Part shown: positions 24,401-34,183 of the stretch, in pieces
Numbering within the stretch: position 1 is the stretch's first letter
How the letters are laid out: the number at the start of each line of letters is the position of its first letter
Assembly (NCBI GenBank): GCA_949358305.1
Contig: OX442317.1
Coordinates: 8,808,186 to 8,872,185, forward strand
Reading direction: 5' to 3'
DNA: 64,000 nt
Origin: Strigamia acuminata
Taxonomy: Eukaryota; Arthropoda; Chilopoda; Geophilomorpha; Linotaeniidae
Made by a program: the position numbers and the translations under genes
The notes under the pieces: model-generated
Databases searched by the model: none
The model's input: the letters and a program-made list of their open reading frames with translations, nothing else
Told to the model about the DNA's origin: nothing

Positions 24401-25551
24401 AGGAAACACAGTTTTTAGACTTTAGATTGTTATTTTTTTATTGAATCATAAAGTACATAGGATAGGGTTACTTATGGAATAATACATCGGGCAAATGGCC
24501 TTCACGGCTTTGCTGGCAATTCTGATCATCGAAACGAGAGAGTACACGACCAGGAAATGTCTCGTGCAGTAATTGAATTGTTTCACGGGCTGTGTGGCAT
24601 GTGGCACCGTCTTGTTGAAACCACCGGGGGTCATAAGGACGCGGACGAGAGCGAGACGAGCTCGCAGCATTCGACGTCGACGATAAACACTGTGGTGGAG
24701 TTGGCGCTGGAACAGTCGCAAGCGGCCAATCAAACGTCCATGAAGGGATGGGTGAAGCATTTAGTGGGCAAGTTTCAAGAAAAGACCAAACCTGGGTGAG
24801 GTTTTGGTCGTTTGGACACCGATCGCCAATTTGACCCATCGCCAATTTGGGAACTCGACAATTTAACCAATCGCTAATTTGGGAGCTCGACAATTTTATT
24901 CGTCGCCAATTTGGTAGCTCGCCAATTTGAAATCTCATTAAAATAATTAGGCATTTTAAATTCGGCGCCAAATATGCCCATCGCCAATTTGGGAGCGTCG
25001 CCAATCTGGCCATCGCCAATCTGGCCATCGCCAATTTGGTCCGCGTCGAGTTTATTCACTTTAAGCGAGCAAAGTAGCCAGCCAATGAGAACCAGTGGTG
25101 TTTTTGAGAGGTGTTTTGAGCCTTCAAAATGAGAAGACACCTTAAAAATGTCAAAATTATGAGAAAATGAGGTCACTTTTAAACGGAAATGTTCGAAATA
25201 ACAAAATATTTGCATATTTCTGGTGCATTTCCGGTTCGTTGTGACGAAATAATTTAACATCAGAAAAATAGTGCGGACAATCCAAAAAAAAAGTGTTATA
25301 GCGAGGAATTTGTTATAACGGTGTTCGCAATAGCGAGGTTAAACCTGCAATATTTACAGCTATCCCGTTCAATCGAGTTTAATGGTGTTTCGAAACTAAA
25401 AATCACGTGTTTGTGCGATTGATATATTTTTCTCATTTTTTGTCTTCCGTAGAACGACGGACTTCGGGTCCAAGGACGTTGCGGGGGCTACTGCGGTAAA
25501 TGTACCGTCGATCCTTTAGTTGGTCTTCTCCTAGATGTCGCTCCGCCTTGA
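4705..25551 (+). CDS. ADAMTS metalloprotease of the GON-1/ADAMTS9/ADAMTS20 type (5' partial, 29 exons)
   Basis: Secreted zinc metalloprotease that would cleave matrix proteoglycans outside the cell. Exons: 4705-4916, 5594-5677, 6249-6414, 6601-6706, 6773-6922, 7067-7217, 7281-7379, 7501-7649, 8332-8395, 8463-8580, 8647-8783, 8841-9224, 10391-10511, 10571-10700, 11373-11580, 11664-11798, 12281-12445, 12511-12750, 13150-13320, 14699-14860, 14927-15115, 20775-21110, 21183-21353, 23203-23394, 23455-23590, 23649-23972, 24037-24128, 24191-24295, 25453-25551. All junctions keep frame and give about 1,597 residues. Domain order: end of prodomain with furin site, metalloprotease, disintegrin-like, TSP1, Cys-rich, spacer, 13 more TSP1 repeats, GON. 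The GON domain and long TSP1 tail single out the ADAMTS9/20/GON-1 branch, whose members carry about 15-18 TSP1 repeats. The signal peptide and most of the prodomain are missing, so the true start is unknown. The longest intron (15116-20774) is 5.7 kb. Confidence 0.95.
5841..6134. mobile_element. TA-flanked MITE in ADAMTS intron
   Basis: The ends read TA|CCGTATTTTATC and GGTAAAATGCGG|TA. They form an imperfect terminal inverted repeat that continues inward through a SCGCG-type block (GAGCCGCGACTC against the right arm's GAGAGCGACTC). The element has a TA duplication and no coding capacity. It includes a module (about 5955-6052, ending CCCGCAAACTCTC) that resembles the outer end of the large nested element at 53500-55274, and one copy of the approximately 75-bp repeat also present at 3482-3556. 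Confidence 0.75.
7708..7865. repeat. GC-rich dispersed repeat, copy 1
   Basis: This stretch (CCATTGGGCTAACTGGGCTG, then a run of GGGCGCCGGGCACAGG-like words, ending GCCCAGGGCGCTGAAAAG) recurs almost unchanged at 9406-9592 in the same gene. Its GC content stands out from the AT-rich introns. I see no terminal repeats or coding potential, and the class is unknown. Confidence 0.8.
7981..8255. repeat. 26-bp minisatellite with a hairpin in every unit
   Basis: About ten tandem copies of a 26-bp unit built on CCTTGGGGACTCAATCCCC plus TACAATG. The central copies (about 8090-8200) are identical and the flanking ones divergent. Each unit contains GGGGA-CTCAA-TCCCC, a 5-bp stem with a 5-base loop. Because 26 is not a multiple of three, long open frames run through it in all three frames; they are artefacts of the repeat. 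It lies in the intron 7650-8331. Confidence 0.93.
8463..10511 (+). other. ADAMTS cysteine-rich and spacer domains
   Basis: Exon 8463-8580 opens with [20 protein letters not shown], the hallmark start of the ADAMTS Cys-rich domain. Exons 8647-8783 and 8841-9224 continue with DRCKLFCRV, a DGTPC element and [13 protein letters not shown], then run into the cysteine-poor beta-rich spacer ([27 protein letters not shown]). The spacer ends in exon 10391-10511. Spacer regions of this family usually mediate substrate and matrix binding. Confidence 0.9.
9406..9592. repeat. GC-rich dispersed repeat, copy 2
   Basis: Second copy of the repeat at 7708-7865, in the next large intron (9225-10390), with an extra internal GGGGGCGCCGG block. 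Another GC-rich stretch (about 9600-9830) follows, with CGGGCC/GGCCAC words. That intron otherwise holds no gene that I can see. Confidence 0.8.
10933..11006. repeat. Dispersed repeat shared with 16852-16924
   Basis: About 74 bp containing GGACCGTTCCGGTTATCGG and TTCGATTAATTAGTTGCTAA recur at 16852-16924 with a few mismatches. Both copies lie in introns of the ADAMTS gene. They are fragments of an unidentified repeat. Confidence 0.75.
11890..12120. repeat. Tandem repeat of about 31 bp
   Basis: Degenerating tandem copies containing CAGTTTTTGGTCAGTTAGTC and ATTTTATAA. The best-preserved copies are at 11995-12085. It lies in the ADAMTS intron 11799-12280. Confidence 0.85.
13470..13697. repeat. 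GC-rich repeat with a long hairpin
   Basis: A GC-rich piece (TGGCCCGGCGGGCTACCGGG onward) leads into a hairpin at 13614-13697. Its arms of about 33-35 nt read CTCATCCACTCTATCCAG and CTGGATAATAGAGTGGATGA, with a loop of about 15 nt. The arms match except for one small bulge. It lies in the ADAMTS intron 13321-14698 and is probably part of a foldback element. Confidence 0.8.
14039..14431. mobile_element. TACTC-family MITE, copy E
   Basis: TA|TACTCTGGCTCACTACAA and its exact complement TTGTAGTGAGCCAGAGTA|TA end the element. The two ends match for about 41 bp, through GGTTGGCCTTTCTCCCATTGG. The inner core (ATTGCAATCGATGTACAG, GTGTACTACC-type blocks, read on the minus strand) is shared with the copies at 49344, 50696, 52595, 54392 and 62474. 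There is no coding region. It sits in the ADAMTS intron 13321-14698. Confidence 0.88.
15684..15773 (-). pseudogene. Mariner-like transposase fragment
   Basis: On the minus strand this reads [13 protein letters not shown] then [13 protein letters not shown] and a stop. [10 protein letters not shown] is the strongly conserved DDE-region motif of Tc1/mariner-like transposases that are common in arthropods. Only about 30 residues remain, in the 5.7-kb ADAMTS intron 15116-20774. A second relic of the same kind is at 24468-24640. Confidence 0.8.
16396..16580. mobile_element. Pogo/Tigger-type MITE (185 bp)
   Basis: The ends are CAGTCGAGCCTTCTTATAAC and GTTATAACGAGGTTTGACTG followed by TA. The interior carries further GTTATA/TATAAC words and an AACCAACCAACCAAG block, also seen in the copies at 36876, 50528 and 61797. 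It is non-autonomous and lies in the ADAMTS intron. Confidence 0.8.
16951..17351. mobile_element. MITE with CAGGATGAGTC ends
   Basis: Left end CAGGATGAGTCAAAGAAACC and right end GTCTCTCTGGCTCACCATG are imperfect inverted repeats. Each leads inward to TTTTGAAAATGTAATTAC or its complement, and then to a mirrored block around ACTAAAACCATTATACAGAG. A longer relative at 40690-41335 shares ends and interior. Confidence 0.8.
17352..20774. other. Remainder of the large ADAMTS intron
   Basis: AT-rich intronic DNA. I see short chance frames (for example 18218-18436) and long A/T runs near 18900-18985 and 19600-19680, but no splice-bordered exon that fits the ADAMTS frame and no RNA gene. The splice acceptor for the next exon is CTAG at 20771-20774. 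Confidence 0.6.
22206..22420. mobile_element. MITE with CARCGGGGC ends
   Basis: The ends are CAGCGGGGCCCCACATCTAG and CTAGATCACACGCCCCGTTG. The inverted repeat continues inward through CTACCGCGACACGATCTAC and its complement. It is non-coding, in the ADAMTS intron 21354-23202. Confidence 0.75.
22597..23008. mobile_element. MITE with AGGTGGAAACACAAGGG ends
   Basis: The ends AGGTGGAAACACAAGGGAGC and GCTCCCTTGTGTTTCCACCT are exact complements, and the match continues through GGGTAAAAT. The interior is rich in AGCTTGC/CAAGCT words on both strands. It is non-coding, in the same ADAMTS intron as the element at 22206. Confidence 0.82.
24468..24640 (-). pseudogene. Mariner-like transposase fragment
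   Basis: Minus-strand translation gives [20 protein letters not shown], then [15 protein letters not shown], then unrelated residues where the family normally has WPPRSxDLTP. So the C-terminal catalytic block is broken. GGGTGTTCAAAAATTAATGC at about 24364 may be the remains of its terminal repeat. It lies in the intron 24296-25452 inside the GON-coding part of the ADAMTS gene. Confidence 0.8.
24795..25050. repeat. Irregular array of CGCCAATTTGG words
   Basis: The words TCGCCAATTTGG and GCTCGACAATTT recur about a dozen times with variable spacing. It is a degenerate tandem array in the last ADAMTS intron. Long minus-strand open frames here come from the repeat. Confidence 0.8.
25260..25352. 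mobile_element. Pogo/Tigger-type MITE fragment
   Basis: Contains GTTATAGCGAGGAATTTG, TTATAACGGTG and the end-like CGCAATAGCGAGGTTAAACC. This is the same subterminal motif set as the elements at 16396 and 36876. The left border is not clear. Confidence 0.5.
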
Positions 25552-28500
25552 ATTGTATTTTTTTATATTTTTAAATTTTCTTAGTAAATTATACTCAACA
25601 TGTTGGACACGAATTTTTTTTTTTTAATTTTACACTCTGCAAACAACAAAAAAAAGGAATTCACAATTTTGTCCTAGTGGTGTTTTTTGGAAACTGTTTA
25701 TATGCAGTTTTGAGTTTTTACATGGAAAAAGAATGAAAAAAAAAAAAAAAAAACTCCATCAATGTTTTTTTTTTGTTATTATTTTTAAGTAAAGTCATGA
25801 AAAGTTGTAAATATTTGTTGATTGACATATGAATTTTGCCACAGTGTGAGATGATCATTTCTCATGGTAGTTTTATTTATATTTTATAATTGAAACCATT
25901 CTGACCAATTTTTCTTTCCTTTTAAAAAAAAATAAACAAAAATAAACAAACCTAATATCAATTAAAACAAAAAATTAATTTCTTCATGTCATAATTTATT
26001 AAAAGTTTGAGCACCACTGCCAATCTTTCACTGCCTGAGCATTCAGTTCCATTCTATGCTTAGAGATAACAGAAACAAAAGCAATAATTCTAATTAAGCC
26101 TAAAAAATATTTAAAAAGAAAATAAATAATTAAAAAAAAAAATACATTTTGCAATACTCATTTATACAATACTGTTTGCTTCTATGATAATGTATTATTT
26201 TATAAATTAGAATGGTTAACTACTACATAATGTTTTTATTTTATTATCAAAGGGGTTTCACAACGGGCAATGTTTTGGTTTGGTTTAGCGAAGTGAATGG
26301 AAAGAGTCGAAGTTTTGTTTACAATTTTTAAGTCGATCAAGAACGGACTAATCTAAAAATCTGTGTGTGTGTAATGTATTTAAATGTTTTATTTTTTTAT
26401 TATAATTATTTTTTTTTTTGTAATAGGAATTGTTTTGGAATGATTGTGAGTAGGAATTTGTAAGTATTAGGTTTTTAATGTTAATTTAAGAATAGATTTC
26501 AACTGTCTATTTTTTCTCTCTATATATTGTATATAATAATAATAGTATTATGTATTATTAAAAATTATAATATGATAATACTTACATTTTTAATTTTAGT
26601 TCACAGATTCCATGAATTTTTTTCTTTTTTTTTTTTTTGTATATATATAATCAATATTGTGGAAGTATGTAATTATATTATTTTAATTGTTTCGTTTGTT
26701 GTAGTTCTTATTCCGTTTTGAGATAAGCAAATACTATAAAACTGTTTTTAGGGTTATTTTTCGTAAAAACATCTTGATTTTGAATTTTAATGCGTTCAAT
26801 TTCAAGGTTTCGAGGTCCCAAGTTCAAATCTGAAGTCAGATTTAAGATATCGTCAACGGTTCTTGAGTTATACCCAAAAAACATGATTTTGCATTCAAAT
26901 TAAGCATAATCAGCCGTAAGGTCACACATGAAACATGAACTACATTGTTCTATTCATTTATTTATCTTTGTGACGTCATCTCAGGTGATACCGGAAGTCA
27001 GGACTATTTTTTTTTACATCGCCTTTTTCGAATAGACGCCTGGGACTTAAAGTAAAAGGGAAATAAATATGAAAAACATGTCAACACGACAACTTTGTAC
27101 TCCACTTCCTGTGAAAATAATTGCCATGCAGCTGTGAATTTATATTTTGTTAATATTCACACCAAGATTTACCTACAGGAAATGAATGTTTTTTTCTTCT
27201 CCTTTATCCAATTGGTGCACTTCACTTCACTTCCCTTCCCTAAATAGGTGTGGGGGAAGGACACAAAAGCTGTCATTTCCCTTGATCCACATTTTCTCTT
27301 TTTTAAAATTCAAACCAACATAAACAATACATTAAATCCAATTTAGGATAAGCAAGTTATTCACATAAGCAATTGCTTTTATTCAGTATAAAGACTTCCA
27401 TTGCCATTATTTAAATCCAAGGGTGCAATAGAATTACAAAATAATATTCCAAAAGTTTAACTCTAGGCCAAAAAAATTTAATTCTAAGCCTAAAAAAAAA
27501 TCAATTTTAAGCCAAAAAATTGAAATTTAGGCCAAAAAATTGAAATTTAGAAAAAAAAATTCAATTTTAGACCAAAATATTCAATTTTAGGCCAAAATAT
27601 TCAATTTTAGGCCAAAATATTCAATTTTAGGCCAAAATATTCAATTTTAGGCCAAAATATTCAATTTTAGGCCAAAATATTCAATTTTAGGCCAAAATAT
27701 TCAATTTTAGGCCAAAATATTCAATTTTAGGCCAAAATATTCAATTTTAGGCCAAAATATTCAATTTTAGGCCAAAATATTCAATTTTAGGCCAAAATAT
27801 TCAATTTTAGGCCAAAATATTCAATTTTAGGCCAAAATATTCAATTTTAGGCCAAAATATTCAATTTTAGGCCAAAATATTCAATTTTAGGCCAAATATT
27901 CAATTTTAGGCCAAAATATTCAATTTTAGGCCAAAATATTCAATTTTAGGCCAAAATATTCAATTTTAGGCCAAAATATTACATTTTAGGCCAAAATATT
28001 ACATTTTAAGCCAAAGTATTAAATTTTAAGCCAAAAAAATTCTATTTTAGGCCAATAAATCGTATTTTAGACCAATAGATCCAATTTTAGGTGGAAAAAT
28101 CCAAATTTCGGCTAAAAAATTCCATTTACCCAGTTTATTGCTTGACATGAAGGTAATGAACCTGCAAATTTCTAAAAAAATTGAAATAAATTAGTTATAT
28201 GATATGATATGTGGTTAACATGATGTTAAATCCCCTGTTGTGACTGCATGGGGATCATAATCTAGCCTTCATCCCTCTCTTGCACCCCACTGTCACATCC
28301 CAGGAATTGATGAATGACCCATACAACCATTTCCTCCATCAACCACTTATTGCACTCTTATTGGAATTGTATTGATTGAACACCACAAGAGATATTTCCC
28401 CCAAAACAAAAAATTTCACCAAAACAATAAATAAATCAAATTTAATCAAATTTAAAAATAAAAATAACGAAAAAACTGACAAGTTTATTCAAGATAATAA

Positions 28501-29159
28501 AAAAAAAATATTTTCTTTATTTCCCATAATTCCCCAGCGCATGCTGGAGCAGAGTTCAAGGGGCATGTGCAGAATATTCATGGTTACACCTCGAACATGC
28601 CAATAGGTGAATGGGATGTTGAATACAATGAATGAGGCATTCAAACCTGCAGACATAGCCCTTGGACAAAAAAGTCTTTGACATACTCCGACCTCACACT
28701 CTGGCAACACCCAGTTGAGTCCACTAAGCGAAAAGGGAGCGGACTCTATCCTCTCGCTAGAAGAGGAGAAAAAAAGAAATCAACAAGCTGCATTCTTGCA
28801 CATCTCGCCCATAACTTACTTTTTATCACACAGCAGCGTGTGGAAAAAATTGCACATGGATCCCCACTGCCCACTTATGACGTAATTTTAATTTTATTTG
28901 ATTTCATTTGATTTTAAATTAAGGTGGGTTAGTTTTTTTGTTGTATTTAATTATTTATATATTTTTTTTTTGGGTTTTGTTTGAAAAAATGTGGGTTTTG
29001 TGTTTTGCAGGCTGCACAGGGCTGTCGGGAGAGAGTGTGGTGTCGATGGTGGTGTGCGCATGAGCGGGGTTGGTGCAGCAAGATTTGAGTGATGAGTAAA
29101 GTGGAGTAGAAGCAGTATCTCGATCCATCTCCTAACAAGTTTCATAACATTAGTCGGTT
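25552..29159. other. Intergenic: ADAMTS 3' flank and SEA-gene 5' flank
   Basis: AT-rich DNA after the ADAMTS stop, with several AATAAA-like words (for example around 25930), then the large 20-bp minisatellite. From about 28500 base composition is more mixed. The first coding exon of the next gene begins after an apparent acceptor TTTTGCAG at 29003-29010, so an untranslated exon may lie upstream. No other gene is visible. Confidence 0.6.
27480..28125. repeat. 20-bp minisatellite, about 30 copies
   Basis: Tandem copies of TCAATTTTAGGCCAAAATAT. Copies between about 27570 and 27990 are almost identical and both edges decay. A one-base deletion near 27895 shifts the phase. There are no unique spacers, so this is not a CRISPR-like array. 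Confidence 0.97.
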
Positions 29160-32100
29160 ATGGCGAGTAGACCTTTAACACCGACCATAAGTCAGGTCCA
29201 AGAAGAGTTGGCCAAGTTTCTGCAAGATTTTGACACTGTTAAGGTAAAGACTAGTGAGATTTATTTCATTTTTGTTTATTTTCGTGTTTATTTATTTTTT
29301 TAAACGTTTTATGTGTGCAAATTATCGATTTTGTTGGTTTTTTTGGGTTTTATTTTTATTTTTTTCAATTGGATATTTGATATTGGGAAATTTCTACGAG
29401 TGTTTTTCAAGCGAACGTGAGGAAATTTTCTTTGAAATGCATTCAATTGATGATTTTATTGTATTTTAACATTATGTAAGCATGTAAAAATAATTTTAAA
29501 GGAAGTAAACATCGGTCTGTTCTATTATTCTATTATTAAGGGGATTTTTTCATATTTTATCCTAAAAAAAAAATCGATTTATTTTATTATTATTCCTCAT
29601 AAAATCCACTTTAAAAAAAAATATTTCCACCATTCAAAAACTCCAAAAAAATCGATTAATTAAAAATATCGATATTCAAATCGATTTAAAAAAAATAATT
29701 ATTTTTATTTAAATTACATTTAATCGCTTATTTGTGCTAAACACGTGCAAATAATCGATTAAGTGTGTTAATCGCAAGAAATCGTCCAATTATGTAATTT
29801 AATGATTAAAGTGGTGGGTCCTAATGACAGGGTGTGAATCAGGCTTGGTTTTCCTGCTTATTATTAGGGGTGGGTGACGTCATTTCTCTCGTAATTCACC
29901 CTTATCCGAAAATAGACCATTCCCTTACCCTCACAAACATTTCCCCATAACCCCCCGCTCTCTTTCCCATCTATTAAGAAAAGTCTTCGTTCCAATTTGT
30001 TAAACACATGCGCTTTTTCAACGTAACGTCGCTCATGAACGTCCATTTTTTTTTTTATTCTTTTTTTTGAACTTCACTTTTTAAGTTCAAGGACAGTCGA
30101 AAGATCCAACGACATTTGCCTGCAAAAGCATTTATACACGAAATATCGATTCGATTTTTCTAGAAAAGGAAAAAAGAGAAGATTATGGTTCATTAATCAA
30201 GATGAATGTTTTTGATTTGGGTGTGGTTGGAATTAGGCTCCATTTTATTTGCTGACAGATATTAAATTCATATTTTTTTTTCCTTTCCTCTGGGTGAATT
30301 AATAGATGATTATTTTTAACCCTGGGTATGGGATTAATCAACACATGGGCGAAGCATGTTAGAATTTAATTAATCATTTTAATTTTAATTGAATTACAAC
30401 ATTTAATGACTTTTCTGTTGTTTTTTAATTTTAAATAAAACGATGAATCGTGTCGGCACAAGATGGCGGACGTGCAGTTATTCCACCTGGTGGTTGGTAA
30501 CGAGGATAACTCAAGATGGCGGCCTGGTTTTGAAAATTTTAGAAAGTGTTAGAATTAAATTAATCATTTTAATTTTAATTAAATTACAACAAAAATTAAT
30601 TTTTTTGTTGTTTTTTAATCAACAAAACGACGAATCGTGTCTGCAAAACATGGCGGACATGCTGTTGTTCCACCTGGTGGCTGGTAACGAGGTTAAATCA
30701 AGATGGTGGGCTGGTTTAGAATTTTTATTTCATTTTTTCCCACCATTTTCTTCTAGGTCTAGCACATCACATCTGGCTGATTGTTTACCTTTGGTATTAT
30801 CTTTTGGTCTTTGTGGATGGCTTTAGAAACTGGGTGGAGGCGAGGCAGGATTTAGAGTAAGGGGGGAAGGGATGGATAAAGATGGAGATAACGGAAATAA
30901 GGAACACTTGACATTATCACCATAATTCACTTCACACATGGTTTACTGGAATTTATTTTGAAATCTTGAGTCACATGTCAGTAAGCAAATTAAATTGATG
31001 GTGAAAGAATTTCAGAATGGCAATGAAGGATAAACAATTTTTTAGGAATGTTTGTTAAGTTTCTAGGGTGCTGAGATACTGGAAAATGGTTATATTGCCG
31101 TAGTTTTTCTCTTAGAATTTGAGGAATTCGGGAGAAATTAGCAGGACGACGCCATTTGACGATTTCCTATACGTTTAGGGTCTGTTTTTGCTGGTTTTGC
31201 AGTTTCTATAAACAGAATAATGGACACGAAAACAGCCATAAACCATCATCAACAACTGGGAAAACAGAAAACACAACCAAAGTGGTTTTTGGAGTGGTTT
31301 ATGCCTGCTTTTGGTTTTTACAACAAAATTCAAAATGGCTGCCATAAGAGTTGTGAGTGAATTCCAAATTGAAAAACAGGAAATGATGTCATTTTTGTTT
31401 TAAAATTGAAGTAAAACACAAAATATTTTAGTTTTGAATGCGTCTAATGGTAAATTGGCCTTTTCTCCTCTTTGTTCTAGTTTCTAATAAACGACAGCGA
31501 CGACCAACCAACGACAACTACCTCCGACAGCCGGCGTAGTTTATACGACAACATACCATCGACTCAGGAATCAGCGGCTTCTTCGGACACAAATCCTTCG
31601 GTGCCGACAGTGCAAGTTATAAAAGCAACGCCTGAAAAATCCAAAGTCAAGCCGCTGGAACCATTGACGTTTGTTCACACTTTTCCAAGAGTGCAAAAAG
31701 ACGCGCATGAAAGTCCGACACATTTCCACGATGATACCGACGAGCTTTTCCCACACAGGGGACATTTTAGTCAGTCGACAAGACCCACCATTCGCTGCAG
31801 TACCTGCAAAGAAGTGTTGCAGTCGAAAAATAATATTGTATATTATCCTACACATTGCACGTTAGGGCGGAATCACAAACACAGGAGTTCAGAATCCAGC
31901 TCAGAGTTGCCATCGATAGAGGAAGGATTGTGGAAGAATAATCATCCGACTCACGTCAGGTTTAAGTTGAATGAATCTTTGGATAAAATTCCATTAAGGT
32001 AATTAGATAAACTAGAAATATAGCAATACTAAAAGAAATGTTGCAAAACTGAAAGAAATATTGCAAAACTGAAAGACATATTGCAAAACTGAAAGAAATA

Positions 32101-34183
32101 TATCATAAATTAAAGAAATATACCGTAAATTAAAGAAATATACCATAAATTGAAGAAATATACCATAAATTAAAGGCCGGTACTAACGACGAGGCTCCCT
32201 GAGAATACTGTATCGCGGCGTCTTTCAAATGCGTCCATTTTAAATCATTGGAAACGCGATTCATTACACCATAAATTAAAGAAATATACCATAAATTAAA
32301 GAAATGTACCATAAATTAAAGAAATATACCATAAATTAAAGAAATATACCATAAATTAAAAAAATATACCATAAATTAAAAAAATATACCATAAATTAAA
32401 AAAATATCCCATAAAGTAAAGAAATATCCCAAAAATACAAGGCGAAATGATTTTAAAAAGAAAAAGTATTGTCATTAGAAGGGTTTAAAATTTCGGTAAA
32501 TCGAGATGTATACATTGTTACAAGTGCAGCCAACACGGTCATTACGCCAGAGACTGCCCAAAGAAAGCACTGAAAATTCTACTCCGAAAGTCACGTGGGA
32601 GCCATAATTTTCGTTTTTTTGCGCGATGGCCTACACAGTATTAACTATTAAATAAATTAAAATTCTCCCGTGCGTCGGCTGTCCACCCAAAACTGGTTTT
32701 CGGGATCGATGTCTAGAAAAAGGCACGTAAATTGCATGTTAATAGCGTATAGCATGTTTGTTTGTTTAATAGATGGGGAGGCAACAGAGTGACTCCCGTG
32801 AGAGGCAACGGCAAAGAGCGCAAAAAATCGTGTTGCCCACCGTCGTTCGTCGTTGCGGTTGTTCTGGCCGCCATTGGGGTGTGTCTGCTGGGAATTGGAG
32901 TTGCAGTGACATGCGCAACTTTGTTATCAGGTAGATAAAATGTTTGACATTCAAGTTGGCACACTAATTTTAGCTTCGTTAATTTATAGTATTGCAGGAC
33001 GATGTGAAAGAAGCAACGACTGGTAAAAGTTGATAGCTGTAATTAGTTAATGCACATTTTCAATTCTGTTAATGGAGCAACAGTGTTGATTGCAGGCTGC
33101 CAAATCCAATCTCATCACGCGCATATGGTCATATCTTGGTTGTATAATAATTCTTGTAATACTCAGTTCAATAACTCTTTGGCGGACGCGAGTGGAAATA
33201 ATTTCGTCAAAGCGGCCAAAGTTTACGAAGCTTTTGTGAGTGAAACAATTATTTTTATGAGGGAAATTGACTTTTGATTGATGTTTATTTATTTGACGTG
33301 CAGCTGGATCCGGTTTTTCGGAGAGGAGAAAATAGGAAATTTTTTGATTTCACCAAAGTTGAGAAAGTTTGGTGAGTACGATGAGAAATGTTGTTTGGAG
33401 AGTATCGGAGGTCATCGAAATAATAGTGTAGGGTTAGAAAGCAGAAATAACAAGTTGGGTCTGTGTCTTGTCACCACAAATCCCACTTTAATCTGAGCTG
33501 TCATTATTAATTATATTTTTAAAGTGGGTTCATGGACTGGGAAATCAAGAGTTGTTATACAAAGGTTTCATGTTTCCACATGGATTTAATTTAGGTGCAT
33601 CACTATAGGCAGTTTTTTCCTATTTTGCAAATTTATTTAACCTTTGAACCCAATTTCAAGGTCATTTAATTTCTAACTTTAAAAAAAAAAATTTTTTTTG
33701 AAAAATATTCAATTACATTGTTGCAGAGTACATAACTTTTCGGAATTTTTTTTTTTTTTTTTTAAAAAACATTTTATTATTTAGTTAGAAACTTGAGAAG
33801 TTTGATGTGTTTTCCCCTTCTGCGTTGCAGGAAAGCACGCGGGCAGCTGTAAAAGCACAGAAACTCCTCAAGCTGCCCCTTAGCTTCCCCGCATTGCTTA
33901 ACCATAAAAAGAATTAATTATTTCTAGGTGTTTATCCGATAGTGACAAGGATGTATTTATATCATTTAAAATATTCTGGAAGGACCACAAACAAGTGCCT
34001 GAGCCGAGGCAAGTGCTTCAGGATTTTTTGATGTCGGTTTCGAAAACCGACCAAGGCCGATACAACATTTCTACTTATTCGGTCACAATCGAAGGTAAGA
34101 AAACAAATTTTAACCAAATAAATAAAAATCCAACTTTAAAAAAAAAAAATTAAATTTCAGGTTATCAACTCGGAAAACCCTAA
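29160..34183 (+). CDS. Type II single-pass membrane protein with SEA-like domain (396 aa)
   Basis: I do not recognise a named orthologue. Exons 29160-29243, 31481-31998, 32773-32930, 32990-33022, 33096-33235, 33304-33371, 33928-34094 and 34161-34183 keep frame and total 1,191 nt. The ATG has an in-frame TAG nine bases upstream, and there is no signal peptide. Residues 1-220 are hydrophilic and Ser/Thr-rich, with a CxxC pair (IRCSTCKEVL) and a further Cys in PTHCTLGRNH, perhaps a small metal-binding motif. A hydrophobic helix (FVVAVVLAAIGVCLLGIGV) spans about residues 224-250 and is preceded by KERKKSCC, which places the N terminus inside the cell. The outside part has potential N-glycosylation sites (NNSC, NNSL) and a pattern typical of SEA domains: AAKVYEAFLDPVF, then VFISFKIFW, then QVLQDFL. 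The GS cleavage motif of self-cleaving SEA domains is not seen. Confidence 0.85.
30366..30722. repeat. Direct duplication of about 180 bp
   Basis: Two adjacent copies (about 30366-30545 and 30556-30722) share TTAATCATTTTAATTTTAAT, CGAATCGTGTC, a GGCGGAC block, TCCACCTGGTGG and AAGATGG. They lie in the first intron of the SEA-domain gene, and the copies have diverged by roughly 15 percent. Confidence 0.85.
32035..32440. repeat. 20-bp minisatellite interrupted by a unique block
   Basis: Tandem copies of ACCATAAATTAAAGAAATAT (with TTGCAAAACTGAAAGAAATA-type variants at the left) are split at 32174-32267 by about 94 bp of unrelated, GC-richer sequence containing CTAACGACGAGGCTCCCTG. It lies in the intron 31999-32772. 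Confidence 0.92.

Larger units (their letters stand above)
23649..25551 (+). other. GON domain of the ADAMTS
   Basis: Exons 23649-23972, 24037-24128, 24191-24295 and 25453-25551 encode the terminal domain unique to GON-1, ADAMTS9 and ADAMTS20. Diagnostic pieces are [75 protein letters not shown] and the final [11 protein letters not shown]. In relatives the GON domain is needed for secretory trafficking. The frame ends in TGA at 25549-25551. The intron 24296-25452 holds a mariner-type transposase relic. Confidence 0.93.

Noticed and set aside
24700-25034. Extended minus-strand frame upstream of the transposase motif
   Set aside because: Only the [10 protein letters not shown] end is transposase-like; the rest runs through the CGCCAATTTGG array and is an artefact.
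27480-28125. Regular repeats that could suggest a CRISPR array
   Set aside because: The 20-bp units abut without unique spacers, and the genome is animal; it is a minisatellite.
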